Shown here: in pieces, positions 8,089 through 17,380 of the stretch
Numbering within the stretch: the first letter of the stretch is position 1
How the letters are laid out: every line of letters starts with the position of its first letter
DNA from: Clostridia bacterium
GTDB taxonomy: Bacteria; Bacillota_A; Clostridia; TANB77; CAG-508
Length of the DNA: 43,008 nucleotides
Direction of reading: 5' to 3'
Assembly (NCBI GenBank): GCA_017475185.1
Contig: JAFVGB010000025.1
Coordinates: forward strand, 1-43,008
Translations under genes and position numbers: made by a program
The notes under the pieces: generated by a model
Database searches by the model: none
What the model saw: only the letters and a program-made list of their open reading frames with translations
What the model was told of the DNA's origin: nothing

Positions 8089-9136
8089 TTATATACCACC
8101 GATATCAAAGTAAAAAAAATCAAAACATTTTAAAATAATAAAAGTATAAAATCCTGCAATACAACCTTGCAGTATTTTGCCAATTATATATGGTTTCATA
8201 GATAAATTATTTTTTGAGGCGATACTTAAAATTTGTAAGAATATTGAAAAACCAGCAAATCCAAGCAAAAATGCAGATATAATAATTTGTGTAGACATTT
8301 TTTTAGTATGTAATAATGAAACTGAATTGACACCGTTAGTAAGCTCTAATATCCCAGTTATAACGCTTTTTCCAAGTTCAGTTTGAATGTGAAAGCAAGA
8401 TAAAGAATTCGCGATTAAATCTATTATATTTAAACTATTCAATATAGAAATGATTATTGAAAACAACACAATAAAACCACCAATCAAGAGAATAGTAGAA
8501 ATTGCATTAGAAATACTATTGCTTAAAATTGTTCCTAAATCAGAAATATTATAGTTTTCGGAAATGCTATCATTCCTATAGTTCCTTTTATTCTTAATCC
8601 AAGAGTGTTTGCTTGCAAAACCAAAAATAAGACCAACAGTTAAACAAGCAAGTACATGCGTAATAAATAAAATAACGCCAACTACTGTGTCTCCGAACAA
8701 GCTTATACCAACAGTTCCTATAATGAAAAGAGGACCAGAATTATTGGTAAAAGCCAGCATTCTTTCTGCCTCAGACTTAGTACATGTTCCATCTTCAACG
8801 AACTTATTAATAATTTTTGCACCAACCGGATATCCACTAATTATTCCCATGATAAAAGCATAGCTTCCCTCGCCGTGGAACATTAAATAACGGTCTCATA
8901 AATCTATTTGTTAGTTTTCCTAGATAATAAGGAACATTAGTATAGTTTAAAAGTTCGGTTGCTATAAAAAAAGGAAAAAGAGATGGAACAACATTTTTAG
9001 CCCAAAGGTTTAGTCCTTTTTTAGCAGCAAATAAGTTGGTTTGAGAAAAGATTACTAAAAAAACTAAAAATAAAGTAAAACTGATTGCTAAAATATTTTT
9101 CCTTATAATTAATATAAATGATTTCTTATGTTTCAT
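8089..9136 (-). CDS. ylbJ: Sporulation integral membrane protein YlbJ, split by a +1 frameshift at CGGC
   Basis: Read with one skipped base, this is a 348-residue polytopic membrane protein of the YlbJ family, which in Bacillus is needed for normal endospore formation (spore cortex/resistance). The N-terminal part (9136-8876, minus strand) covers the first membrane segment and the loop ending FNVP. The rest (8871-8089) resumes with EGSYAFIMGIISGYPVGAKI, the family's signature, and about six more membrane segments. At the junction frame 0 reads CCA CGG CGA; skipping C gives CCA GGC GAG, the conserved Pro-Gly-Glu-Gly. Without the shift translation ends within about a dozen codons. The ATG at 9136 has AAAGGAG upstream. 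The family is somewhat longer in Bacillus. Same type of lesion as in the ZIP and polC genes. Confidence 0.85.
8872..8875 (-). other. Candidate recoding site, CGGC read as glycine (ylbJ)
   Basis: On the minus strand the frame-0 codons are GTT CCA CGG CGA. Dropping the C at 8875 restores GTT CCA GGC GAG GGA (V-P-G-E-G). The in-frame triplet is again CGG. Confidence 0.6.
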
Positions 9137-9205
9137 GGTCGCTCCTTTAATTTGAGTTTCTAATTTAAGGATATGCTTGTATTTTTTAAATATTACTTCC
9201 AACCA

Positions 9206-9234
9206 TTGACTAAAGAACAATTTTTTGGTAAAAT
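9206..9234 (+). promoter_or_regulatory. Promoter of the TSCPD gene
   Basis: TTGACT (9206-9211), 17-bp spacer, TAAAAT (9229-9234). It faces away from ylbJ. Confidence 0.8.
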
Positions 9235-9271
9235 AAAAAGAGGTTCAAAATGCGGTAAAGGAGGCAATTTT

Positions 9272-9535
9272 ATGGAATATAGATATAAGCCACAAGGAGT
9301 TTGTTCCAGAGAAATGATAATTAATATTGAAAATAATATCATAAAAGACATAAAAGTAATAAATGGATGCGATGGGAATTTAAAAGGTATTGCAAAATTA
9401 TTAATGGGAATGAATATTGATGAAGTAATTACTAAATTAAAAGGCATAGAATGTGGATTTAAAAATACATCTTGCCCAGATCAAATTGCCACAGCATTAG
9501 AAAAAATTAAAACTGGTGAATTACAACCACAATAA
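9272..9535 (+). CDS. TSCPD domain protein
   Basis: An 87-residue protein of the TSCPD family, named for a motif visible near the C-terminus (NTSCPDQIATAL). It also has C-S-R-E near residue 11, GCDGN in the middle and C-G-F before the motif, giving four or five cysteines. The domain resembles the C-terminal part of class II ribonucleotide reductases (NrdJ), where it may act in metal or thiol chemistry. Small stand-alone members are common in Clostridia and have no settled function. The ATG at 9272 has AAAGGAGG upstream and follows the promoter at 9206. Mfd starts 35 bp further on, so the two are probably co-transcribed. Confidence 0.8.
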   Translation: MEYRYKPQGVCSREMIINIENNIIKDIKVINGCDGNLKGIAKLLMGMNIDEVITKLKGIECGFKNTSCPDQIATALEKIKTGELQPQ

Positions 9536-9553
9536 AAGGAACTGAAAAATTTG

Positions 9554-9574
9554 AAAGGAATGAATAAAAGTTGA
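9554..9574 (+). other. Ribosome site with four-codon frame overlapping the mfd TTG start
   Basis: AAAGGA (9554-9559) is followed at once by ATG AAT AAA AGT TGA (9560-9574), whose stop overlaps the TTG start of mfd at 9571. The arrangement parallels 346-360. Confidence 0.4.
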
Positions 9575-12500
9575 ACATTCTAATAGATGAATTGCAAAAT
9601 TCAAAGAAGTTTTCAGAGGTAATAAATCATATAAAAGAAACAAAAAGCCCGATAAGTTTATCGGGCTTATCTGACATGGGAAAAATTCAAACAATAGCAA
9701 CATTAAATAATAGTTTAAATAAAAATATATGTGTAATAACATACAATCAAATTCAAGCTAAAAGGTTATTAAAAGATATGACTTATTTTACATCAAAAGC
9801 AGCCATATTTCCTAAAAAAGAACTTGTTACTTACGATTACATTGCTGGAAGTAAAGAATTGCCATATGAAAGAATAGAGGTTTTAAACAATATTCGCTCA
9901 AATAAAATAAATATTGTAATTTTAACAATTGAAGCATTAATGCAAGATATGATTGAAAAAAATGTTTTATACAAAAACTCTATTAAAGTAAAAGTAGGAG
10001 ACACATTAAATATAGACTATTTAAAACAAAAGCTTGTTAATCTTGGCTATGAAAGAAAGGATTTAATAGATGGAAGAGGACAATTTAGCATAAGAGGTGG
10101 AATCGTTGATATTTCTATTTCAGAAAAACAAGGAGTAAGGTTAGAGTTTTGGGGAGATGATATAGATTCAATAAGAAGATTTGATATTATTTCACAAAGA
10201 TCTATTGAAATGATTGAACATTTTGAAATAAATCCATCACATGAGTATGTTTTAGAATATGGTCTAGATAAAGTAATTGAACAAATTGAACGTACAAATT
10301 ATGAAAATAAACAGAATATTAAAGAAGATTTAGATATTATTCGTTCAGGAGATTATATTAGCAAAATAGATAAGTATTTTAATAGTTTCTATAGTAAAAG
10401 ATCTAATATATTAGAGTATTTAGACAATTTTGTAATAGTTTTCGATGAATTTGGAAAAATTAATCAGAGAATAGATAATATTAAAATTGAAAATAGAAAT
10501 TTAGTTAAAACATTGTTAGAAAAGGAAAAAAGTGTACCTGATGTAATTAACAATTTGGTTGAATTTCAAAAAAGTTATAAAGGGCTATCTGATGAAATTA
10601 TTGCAAATGATTTTAAAATTGACGAATCAGAGCATCTACCAGTAAATAATTCATCTGTTGGAATTGATTTAACAAACAAACAATGTATTTTTATTTTTAA
10701 AGATGATATAGTAAGTTCAAAAATTTCAAATACAATTATTTCGTTTAATTATAGAGATATGCTATTCTATAAAAATGAAATAGATAGTTTAGTTACAACT
10801 CTTCAAGATGCAATAAGGAAGAAAAAGAATATTTTAATTCTAGGTGGGAGTGAAGAAAATGCCAAGAAAATTGGTATTTTGTTAAGTGATCGAAACATTG
10901 AAAATACATTTACTAAAAAAGTAGATGAACTATCTAAAGGAAAAGTAATTATTTCTACAGGAGCGTTAACCTCAGGTTTTGAAGCATATGATTTAGATTT
11001 GCTTGTAATTTCAAGTGAAGACTTTTTCACATCTATTCCAGTAAAGAAGAAAAAAGTTGCAAAGGACTTCAAAGAGGGAGAAAAGGTTGTATTTGCAGAT
11101 TTAAGAATTGGTGACTATGTTGTTCATCAAACACATGGAATTGGTCAATATATAGGCGTTAATACAATAAAAGCAGATAATGTAATAAAAGATTATGTAA
11201 AAATAAGATATAAAGATGACGACATTCTATACGTTCCAACAACTAACATGGATACAATAAGAAAATATGTTGGTTCAGAAGGAACTCCCAAAATATATAA
11301 ATTAGGAGGAAAAGATTGGTCTAAAGTTAAAGCAAGAGTAAAAAATAATTTAAGAGAAGTTGCAAGAGAACTTATTGAATTATATGCAAAAAGGGAAAAA
11401 ATAAAAGGCCATGCATTTAGTAAAGATACAGATTGGCAAAAACAATTTGAAGAAAATTTTGAATATGTTGAAACAGATGATCAATTACGTTGTATTGAAG
11501 AAGTTAAGAAAGATATGGAACAGCCAAAACCAATGGATAGACTTTTATGTGGAGACGTTGGTTATGGTAAAACAGAAGTAGCAATCCGTGCTGCATTTAA
11601 AGCAGTAATGGATCATAAACAAGTTGCATATTTGGTTCCAACAACAGTTTTAGCTAATCAACAATATGAAGAATTCAAACGCAGAATGAAAGAATTCGCA
11701 ATAAATGTTGAATTACTAAATAGATTTAGAACTAAGAAAGAGCAATCAAATACAATTAAGAAATTAAAATTAGGTGAAGCTGATGTCGTTGTCGGAACTC
11801 ACAGAATTTTAAGTGAAGATGTTGAATTTAGAGATTTAGGCTTATTAATAATAGACGAGGAGCATAGATTTGGTGTTAAAGATAAGGAAAAAATTAAGCA
11901 ATTAAAAAATAGTGTAGATGTTTTAACAATGACTGCAACACCAATTCCAAGAACATTACACATGTCTATTGTCGGAGTTAGAGATATGTCTGTTATTTAT
12001 GAACCACCACAGGCAAGAAAACCAGTTCAGACTTATGTTTTAGAATATGATAAAGATGTTATAAAAGAAGCAATTACAAAAGAATTAGAAAGAAATGGGC
12101 AAGTATTTTATTTGTATAATAATGTTGAAAACATAGCTAAGAAAGCAATGGAAATTTCTCAGCTAGTTCCAGAAGCGGAAGTAACATTTGCACATGGACA
12201 AATGACCGGTAAAGAAATTGAAGAAATAATGTTTGACTTTATCAATAAAAAGACCAATGTATTAGTATGTACAACAATTTTGGAATCTGGAATAGATATT
12301 CCAAATGCAAATACAATAATTGTTGAAAATGCTGATAGATTAGGTTTGGCACAATTATATCAAATCCGTGGAAGGGTTGGTAGAAGTGATAAACAAGCAT
12401 ATGCATACATCACATATAAGCCAGACAAACTATTATCAGAAGTTGCGGATAAGCGTTTAAAAGCTATTAAAGAATTCACAGAATTTGGTTCTGGATTTAA

Positions 12501-13092
12501 AATCGCTATGCGTGATTTGGAAATAAGAGGAGCCGGAAGTTTATTAGGCGAAATTCAACATGGACATATGGAACAAGTTGGATATGAAATGTATTGCAAA
12601 TTGCTTGATGAAGTTATCAAAGAAATGCAAGGAATTGAAGTACAAGAGGAAATTGATGTTCAAATTGATTTGAACATTTCAAGCTACATTCCAGATGAGT
12701 ATATTAATGATGCAAGCCAGAAAATTGAAATTTATCAAGACATTGCCTTGTGTAGAAGTGAGGAAGATATAGCTAATATAGTTGATGAATTGATAGATAG
12801 ATATGGCAATATTCCGAGTGAAGTAGAGAATTTACTTGAGATTGTTAGAATTAAGGAATTGTGTAGAAAGGCTAATATTATTAAGTTATCTAAGAAGAAT
12901 AGTGGATTTGTGTTCTATTTTGATAGCAGTAAATTTGATTTTTCTGTTGTGGATAGTTTGATTAAGGAGTATGGAAATTTGGTAAGCTTTTCACCTGGAA
13001 AAGAACCTTATATTACCTTAAGAAGTAAAGCAGTGAAAGTGTCTGAACAGTTTGAAGAAATTAAAAAGTTTCTTAGAATAAGAGCAGAATAA
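9571..13092 (+). CDS. mfd: Transcription-repair coupling factor
   Basis: An ATP-driven DNA translocase that removes RNA polymerase stalled at DNA damage and recruits UvrA. At 1173 residues it is full length. The N-terminal UvrB-like module covers about 1-330. The RNA polymerase-interacting CarD-like domain is at about 500-575 (LRIGDYVVHQTHGIGQYIG). The helicase core follows, with Walker A GDVGYGKTE (about 661-669), DEEH (about 761-764) and TATPIPRT, and a second RecA domain carries ESGIDIPNANT and QIRGRVGRS. A C-terminal TRCF domain completes it. The TTG at 9571 is the only reasonable start near the ribosome site; the nearby ATG at 9560 stops after four codons. It sits behind the TSCPD gene and ahead of a palindromic repeat. 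Confidence 0.95.
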   Translation: MNILIDELQNSKKFSEVINHIKETKSPISLSGLSDMGKIQTIATLNNSLNKNICVITYNQIQAKRLLKDMTYFTSKAAIFPKKELVTYDYIAGSKELPYERIEVLNNIRSNKINIVILTIEALMQDMIEKNVLYKNSIKVKVGDTLNIDYLKQKLVNLGYERKDLIDGRGQFSIRGGIVDISISEKQGVRLEFWGDDIDSIRRFDIISQRSIEMIEHFEINPSHEYVLEYGLDKVIEQIERTNYENKQNIKEDLDIIRSGDYISKIDKYFNSFYSKRSNILEYLDNFVIVFDEFGKINQRIDNIKIENRNLVKTLLEKEKSVPDVINNLVEFQKSYKGLSDEIIANDFKIDESEHLPVNNSSVGIDLTNKQCIFIFKDDIVSSKISNTIISFNYRDMLFYKNEIDSLVTTLQDAIRKKKNILILGGSEENAKKIGILLSDRNIENTFTKKVDELSKGKVIISTGALTSGFEAYDLDLLVISSEDFFTSIPVKKKKVAKDFKEGEKVVFADLRIGDYVVHQTHGIGQYIGVNTIKADNVIKDYVKIRYKDDDILYVPTTNMDTIRKYVGSEGTPKIYKLGGKDWSKVKARVKNNLREVARELIELYAKREKIKGHAFSKDTDWQKQFEENFEYVETDDQLRCIEEVKKDMEQPKPMDRLLCGDVGYGKTEVAIRAAFKAVMDHKQVAYLVPTTVLANQQYEEFKRRMKEFAINVELLNRFRTKKEQSNTIKKLKLGEADVVVGTHRILSEDVEFRDLGLLIIDEEHRFGVKDKEKIKQLKNSVDVLTMTATPIPRTLHMSIVGVRDMSVIYEPPQARKPVQTYVLEYDKDVIKEAITKELERNGQVFYLYNNVENIAKKAMEISQLVPEAEVTFAHGQMTGKEIEEIMFDFINKKTNVLVCTTILESGIDIPNANTIIVENADRLGLAQLYQIRGRVGRSDKQAYAYITYKPDKLLSEVADKRLKAIKEFTEFGSGFKIAMRDLEIRGAGSLLGEIQHGHMEQVGYEMYCKLLDEVIKEMQGIEVQEEIDVQIDLNISSYIPDEYINDASQKIEIYQDIALCRSEEDIANIVDELIDRYGNIPSEVENLLEIVRIKELCRKANIIKLSKKNSGFVFYFDSSKFDFSVVDSLIKEYGNLVSFSPGKEPYITLRSKAVKVSEQFEEIKKFLRIRAE

Positions 13093-13096
13093 ACTT

Positions 13097-13173
13097 TTTG
13101 AAACATTTGGGGACGGAGTTAAAATGTTTCAAAAATGAAACAAAACAAGACCGTCCCGGAATGTTTCAAAAAT
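13097..13173. repeat. Dispersed palindromic repeat, paired copy
   Basis: TTGAAACATTTGGGGACGG (from about 13100) and CCGTCCCGGAATGTTTCAA (about 13151-13169) form a long hairpin between mfd and the next gene. The same GGGACGGTC-centred sequence appears as single arms at 20923-20950 and 31407-31438 and as a degenerate copy at about 8066-8088. It is probably a small non-coding repetitive element. Confidence 0.7.
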
Positions 13174-13193
13174 AGGAAAGGGGTTATTTGAAA

Positions 13194-13982
13194 ATGCAGG
13201 TAATAACCAGTAAAGATAATGAAATTGTTAAAAGTATAAAAAAATTAAAAGAAAAGAAATTCCGTGATGAAAAAAATCAGTTTGTAGTTGAAGGGATAAA
13301 ACTTGTAGCCGAAGCTATTGAAGAAGATACGAATATAGATAGTGTTGTTGTTTGTGAAGATTGCGTTAATGATGGAACTATTGATAAAAAGTTGCTATAT
13401 GAAATTGCTAAATATAAATGTATTTATGTTACAGAAAAAATCTTTGATACATTAACTGATGTTTCAAATCCACAAGGAATTTTGGCTGTTGTTAATAGAG
13501 AAAATAATACAAACGATATTGACTACAATCAAGATTTTATAGTTGCATTAGATGGAATTCAAGATCCAGGAAATCTTGGAACTATATTAAGAACGGTTGA
13601 CGCAGCAGGACTAAATCAAATAATTCTTTCTAAAGAAACAGCTGATAGTTTCAATCCTAAGGTTGTTAGGTCAACAATGGGCGGAATTTTTAGAGTAAAT
13701 GCAATAAAGTCTGAAAATATAGTAGAGACTTTAAAAGATTTACAAAAACATGGTTTTGAAGTTGTAGTAACTTCTTTGGATACAGATAATAGCGTTTATG
13801 ATATTGATTATCACAAAAAGGTAATTGTTATTGGAAATGAAGCTAACGGAGTTTCAAAGGAAGTTCAAGATATGGCTGATAGAAAAGTTAAAATTCCTAT
13901 GCTTGGAAAGACGGAAAGTTTGAATGCGAGTGTCGCTGCAGGGATTATGATTTATGAGTATGTTAGAGGAAAAATAAAATAA
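13194..13982 (+). CDS. TrmH/SpoU-family RNA 2'-O-methyltransferase
   Basis: Uses S-adenosylmethionine to methylate a ribose in rRNA or tRNA. The 262-residue protein has an N-terminal substrate-binding domain (EKKFRDEKNQFVVEGIKLVAEAI) and a C-terminal SPOUT knot domain. The knot domain carries the three family motifs: DGIQDPGNLGTILRT (about 119-133), VIGNEANGVS (about 208-217) and KIPMLGKTESLNASVAAGIM (about 229-248). It resembles RlmB/YsgA-type enzymes. The exact target nucleotide cannot be read from sequence, so I give no symbol. The ATG at 13194 is preferred over TTG 13188 because of its distance from AAAGGGG (13177-13183). Confidence 0.9.
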   Translation: MQVITSKDNEIVKSIKKLKEKKFRDEKNQFVVEGIKLVAEAIEEDTNIDSVVVCEDCVNDGTIDKKLLYEIAKYKCIYVTEKIFDTLTDVSNPQGILAVVNRENNTNDIDYNQDFIVALDGIQDPGNLGTILRTVDAAGLNQIILSKETADSFNPKVVRSTMGGIFRVNAIKSENIVETLKDLQKHGFEVVVTSLDTDNSVYDIDYHKKVIVIGNEANGVSKEVQDMADRKVKIPMLGKTESLNASVAAGIMIYEYVRGKIK

Positions 13983-13987
13983 AGAAA

Positions 13988-14022
13988 AAAGAGTAGTTCG
14001 CAATAAACGAACTACTCTTCAT
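13988..14022. terminator. Bidirectional terminator
   Basis: AGAGTAGTTCG (13990-14000) pairs with CGAACTACTCT (14008-14018), with A and T tracts on either side. It serves the methyltransferase and contains the stop of the minus-strand gene. Confidence 0.85.
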
Positions 14023-14485
14023 TATTTGATTCTATAACATCATTTTCATTATTAACAATGCTAGAAACTCCTTCAGGTAATGCTAAAATTGTTTGGACAG
14101 GTAGAGATATAAATTTTCCAGACAATATTTTTTTGATTTTTATAAATAATAGCTTAAACCTGCTTTGAGTATGAATTTCTTGATTGGTTAAATTTGCACT
14201 ATATTCTAACTTTTGCAAAGTAGTAACACCATAATGTTCGTATATCTGCAAAAATTTCTCTTCACTAATCAAATCTTTCAATTCTTGTTTTTTATACTTA
14301 CGAGGTACATATTTTAAATAAGCTTCTTTTCCGTATCTTTCAAATATTTTGTCAAATTTATAATATGATTTTTGAAATTCAATATTAGAGTGAAAAACCT
14401 GATTAAATCTGTATTCTTCATATTCAATTTCTTCAATAATTTCTTTTATATCATTTTTAATCTTTTGTTTTAATTCTTTATTCAT
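14012..14485 (-). CDS. Hypothetical protein, highly charged
   Basis: A 157-residue protein that I do not recognise. Residues 1-25 are charged and probably helical (ELKQKIKNDIKEIIEEIEYE). The middle has many Lys, Tyr and Glu residues (FERYGKEAYLKYVPRKYKKQ), and a hydrophobic patch near 115-140 (FISLPVQTILALPEGVSSIV) is too short and polar for a clear membrane anchor. AAAGGA precedes the ATG on the minus strand. No operon partner: it converges with the methyltransferase gene on a shared terminator. A phage or plasmid origin is possible but there is no direct sign of one. Confidence 0.55.
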   Translation of the reverse strand: MNKELKQKIKNDIKEIIEEIEYEEYRFNQVFHSNIEFQKSYYKFDKIFERYGKEAYLKYVPRKYKKQELKDLISEEKFLQIYEHYGVTTLQKLEYSANLTNQEIHTQSRFKLLFIKIKKILSGKFISLPVQTILALPEGVSSIVNNENDVIESNNEE

Positions 14486-14593
14486 AATATTCCTTTCGCC
14501 TTAAACTCTTTAATTATATTTTTATTTTAACATAACAATTTTTATAATTCAATACATATTATTATTATAAAAGTAAATTTTATTATAAATGGC

Positions 14594-14635
14594 AAAATAA
14601 AGGAAACATAGTAATAACTTAGTTTCCTTTATTTT
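14594..14635. terminator. Terminator of the 98-residue gene
   Basis: A perfect 14-bp stem (14594-14607 with 14622-14635, loop of 14) placed four bases after the minus-strand stop at 14639. Confidence 0.8.
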
Positions 14636-14638
14636 ACG

Positions 14639-14935
14639 TTAGTTATAAAATGTGTAGCCACCATATCTTGATTTTCTGCAGTATGGAATATTGATTCCTT
14701 TTTTTATTTTTTTGATAGAAAATAGCCATAATATTGAAAATGGTGAGTTTTCCAACTTAATAATAGAAGATGATTTTGCATCCCCACAACATGCTTCAAT
14801 TAAGTATTGATTTGTTGTACTTTTAATTTTCCGAAATCTAATCTTAATTAAAGAACGACCATCGAAAGCAAGACTAATAATTAGTTTGTTCATTTCTCCT
14901 ATAATTTTACTATTTTGTAAACTAAACTTAGACAT
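14639..14935 (-). CDS. Hypothetical basic protein
   Basis: A 98-residue basic protein without a family I can name. Features are DGRSLIKIRFRKIK near residues 26-39, ACCGDAKSSSI in the middle, and a basic, tyrosine- and glycine-containing tail (YCRKSRYGGYTFYN). AGGAGG lies upstream of the ATG, so translation should be strong, and the terminator starts just past the stop, supporting the full frame. It contains one in-frame CGG codon (the arginine of R-F-R-K). A +1 shift there would end the protein ten codons later, so this CGG appears to be read as a normal triplet, a counter-example to a universal CGG shift. Confidence 0.55.
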   Translation of the reverse strand: MSKFSLQNSKIIGEMNKLIISLAFDGRSLIKIRFRKIKSTTNQYLIEACCGDAKSSSIIKLENSPFSILWLFSIKKIKKGINIPYCRKSRYGGYTFYN

Positions 14936-15078
14936 CTGTTTTTCCTCCTGTAATTAAAGTATGGAATAGCTGTGATAAATTTATTGTAAAGATTATATAA
15001 TGATTTATTGAAAAATGCAATAAACAAGCAAAAGTAAAGTGAAAAATGTTTGTTTGTCAAGAAAATCATCTAAAAATA

Positions 15079-15106
15079 TTGAATTTCCAAATATTTCTGA
15101 TATAAT
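15079..15106 (+). promoter_or_regulatory. aspS promoter
   Basis: TTGAAT (15079-15084), 16-bp spacer, TATAAT (15101-15106), about 45 bp before the start codon. Confidence 0.75.
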
Positions 15107-15151
15107 ATATCTATTAGAATTCAAAGAACAAAATTGAAGGGAATGAAAAAA

Positions 15152-16927
15152 ATGTATAGAAACAAAAATTGTGGAGAATTAACAATAAAAAATATAGGAG
15201 AAGAAGTAACATTAGCTGGATGGATTCAAAGAATTAGAAATCTAGGAGCTATGAAATTTATAGATTTAAGAGATCAATTTGGAATTACTCAAATAGTTAT
15301 TGCGGATAATGAAGAAATGCAAAAACAATCTCAAGACTTAGTTACAGAAACTGTAATTCAAGTTAAAGGTACTGTAATTGAAAGAAGCAGTAAAAATGAC
15401 AAGATTCCAACAGGAGAAATTGAAATTGATGCTAAAAATATTACTGTTTTAGGAAAATGTAAATCAACACTTCCTTTTGAAGTCAATTCAGAAAAGGCTG
15501 ACATTAATGCTGTTAGAGAAGATTTAAGATTAGAATATAGATTTCTAGATTTAAGAAATGAAAAATTACACAACACAATTTTACTTCGTTCAAAAGTATT
15601 AAAAACATTAAGAGATAAAATGGATGAATTAGGATTTAGCGAAATTCAAACACCTATATTAGCAAATTCATCTCCAGAAGGTGCACGTGACTACTTAGTT
15701 CCAAGTAGATTACATCCAGGAGAGTTTTATGCACTTCCACAAGCACCACAACAATTTAAACAATTACTAATGGTTTCAGGATTTGATAAATATTTCCAAA
15801 TAGCTCCATGCTTCAGAGATGAAGATCCAAGAGCAGATAGAGCACCAGGAGAGTTTTATCAATTGGATTTTGAAATGAGCTTTGCTGAGCAAGAAGATGT
15901 TTTCAAAGTTCTAGAAGAAGTATTTATTTCAACATTTAGAAAGCATACAAATTGGGAAGTTCCTGATGGTCCATTTTTACGTATTCCATATAAAGAAGCA
16001 ATGGAAAAATACGGAATTGATAAGCCAGATTTACGTAATCCATTAATTATTCAAGATGCAACTGAATTGTTCGCAAACACTGAATTCAACGCATTTAAAG
16101 ATAAAACAATAAAAGTAATAGTTGTTCCAAATGGAGCTGAACAAGGAAGAAAATTCTTTGATAATATGTCAGAATTTGCTGTAAACGAGCTAGGTGCAAA
16201 AGGTTTAGCTTGGACAAAATTTGATACAGAAAACAATGTATCAGGTGGAATTGCTAAATTTATTACAGATGATATTAAAGCTGGTTTACAAGAAAAATTA
16301 GGCGTAAAACCAAATGATAGCTTATTCTTTGTGGCTGACGAATTTGAAACAGCACAAAAAATTGCAGGTCAAGTAAGAATTGAATTAGGAAATAGATTAG
16401 ATTTATTAGAGAAAAATATTTACAGATTCTGTTTAATCGTAGATTTCCCAATGTATGAATTAACAGAGGAAGAAGTAAATGGAGAAATTGTACAAAAAAT
16501 AGACTTCAACCACAATCCATTTTCAATGCCACAAGGAGGAATGGATGCATTACTTAACAAAAATCCATTAGAAATTCTTGCATATCAATTTGATGTTGTA
16601 TGTAATGGATATGAAATGGCTTCAGGTGCTGTTAGAAATCACGATATTGAAATAATGAAAAAGGCATTTGAAATTGCTGGATATAGTGAAGAAGAAGTTG
16701 AAACAAGATTTGGTGCATTATATAAAGCATTCCAATATGGAACACCACCACATGCTGGTGCTGCTCCTGGAATTGATAGAATGATAATGCTTTTAGCTGA
16801 TTCACAAAATATTAGAGAAGTTATAGCATTCCCTAAAAACAAGAAAGCTAGGGATGTGCTTATGGGAGCTCCTTCAGTTGTTTCTGAACAACAGTTAAAA
16901 GATGTTCATGTTTCAATAATAGAATAA
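15152..16927 (+). CDS. aspS: Aspartyl-tRNA synthetase
   Basis: Charges tRNA-Asp (and possibly tRNA-Asn if the enzyme is non-discriminating) with aspartate. The 591-residue length is that of the bacterial class. An N-terminal OB-fold anticodon-binding domain (VTLAGWIQRIRNLGAMKFIDLRD) covers about 15-105. The class II catalytic core includes motif 2 (FRDEDPRADR) and the AspRS signature QAPQQFKQLLM, followed by the bacterial insertion (GAD) domain. Motif 3 (GIDRMIML) is near 540. The ATG at 15152 is preferred over ATG 15143, which sits too close to GAAGGG. No terminator stem follows directly; the large palindrome at 16951 may serve. Confidence 0.95.
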   Translation: MYRNKNCGELTIKNIGEEVTLAGWIQRIRNLGAMKFIDLRDQFGITQIVIADNEEMQKQSQDLVTETVIQVKGTVIERSSKNDKIPTGEIEIDAKNITVLGKCKSTLPFEVNSEKADINAVREDLRLEYRFLDLRNEKLHNTILLRSKVLKTLRDKMDELGFSEIQTPILANSSPEGARDYLVPSRLHPGEFYALPQAPQQFKQLLMVSGFDKYFQIAPCFRDEDPRADRAPGEFYQLDFEMSFAEQEDVFKVLEEVFISTFRKHTNWEVPDGPFLRIPYKEAMEKYGIDKPDLRNPLIIQDATELFANTEFNAFKDKTIKVIVVPNGAEQGRKFFDNMSEFAVNELGAKGLAWTKFDTENNVSGGIAKFITDDIKAGLQEKLGVKPNDSLFFVADEFETAQKIAGQVRIELGNRLDLLEKNIYRFCLIVDFPMYELTEEEVNGEIVQKIDFNHNPFSMPQGGMDALLNKNPLEILAYQFDVVCNGYEMASGAVRNHDIEIMKKAFEIAGYSEEEVETRFGALYKAFQYGTPPHAGAAPGIDRMIMLLADSQNIREVIAFPKNKKARDVLMGAPSVVSEQQLKDVHVSIIE

Positions 16928-16950
16928 ATAAAGATCCGAAAATAGGGACG

Positions 16951-17220
16951 GTTCTAGAAGTTTAAAATTTGCTGTAAAAACATCGAACCGTGTCGAAAAA
17001 ATATAGAGAGCTAATATGTTAAATTCCGCAGGTTTGCTGGCTCGGCTTTGTCAAAAGGTAAAAGAAACAATAAATAAACGAAAAATTTTTATTTATTTAG
17101 TTTCTTTTACTTCTTTTGGCAAACCTTGCCAACTGCGCACCCGTGCTTCATTTTAACATATTAGCTCTCTATATTTTTTCGACACGGTTCGATGTTTTTA
17201 CAGCAAATTTTAAACCTTTT
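16951..17220. repeat. 270-bp palindromic element (MITE-like)
   Basis: Bases 16960-17022 and 17152-17214 are a perfect 63-bp inverted repeat. Pairing continues imperfectly inward (GGTTTGCTGGC against the right-side GGCAAACCTTGCC; AAAAGGTAAAAGAAAC against TTTCTTTTACTTCTTTT) to a centre of AAATAAATT-type sequence near 17090. The element is nearly self-complementary over its whole length and contains no gene. It fills most of the gap between aspS and the next gene. The left edge, GGGACGGTTC, resembles the core of the dispersed repeat elsewhere in the window. Confidence 0.85.
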
Positions 17221-17380
17221 GAACTATCCATATTTCCAGACATATTTTCAGACTTTCTATTCAGGTAAATAAAATATAATCTTTTTTAAAAACCCTTGTT
17301 GAAATCAAATATATGTGTTAAGATTAGGTTATAAATGTCGAAAAATGTAAAAAATAATAAGTTACAAAAGGAGAATAATT

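Noticed and set aside
16951..17220. CRISPR array or coding region within the palindrome
   Set aside because: There are no direct repeats with spacers and no open frame; the structure is an inverted repeat.
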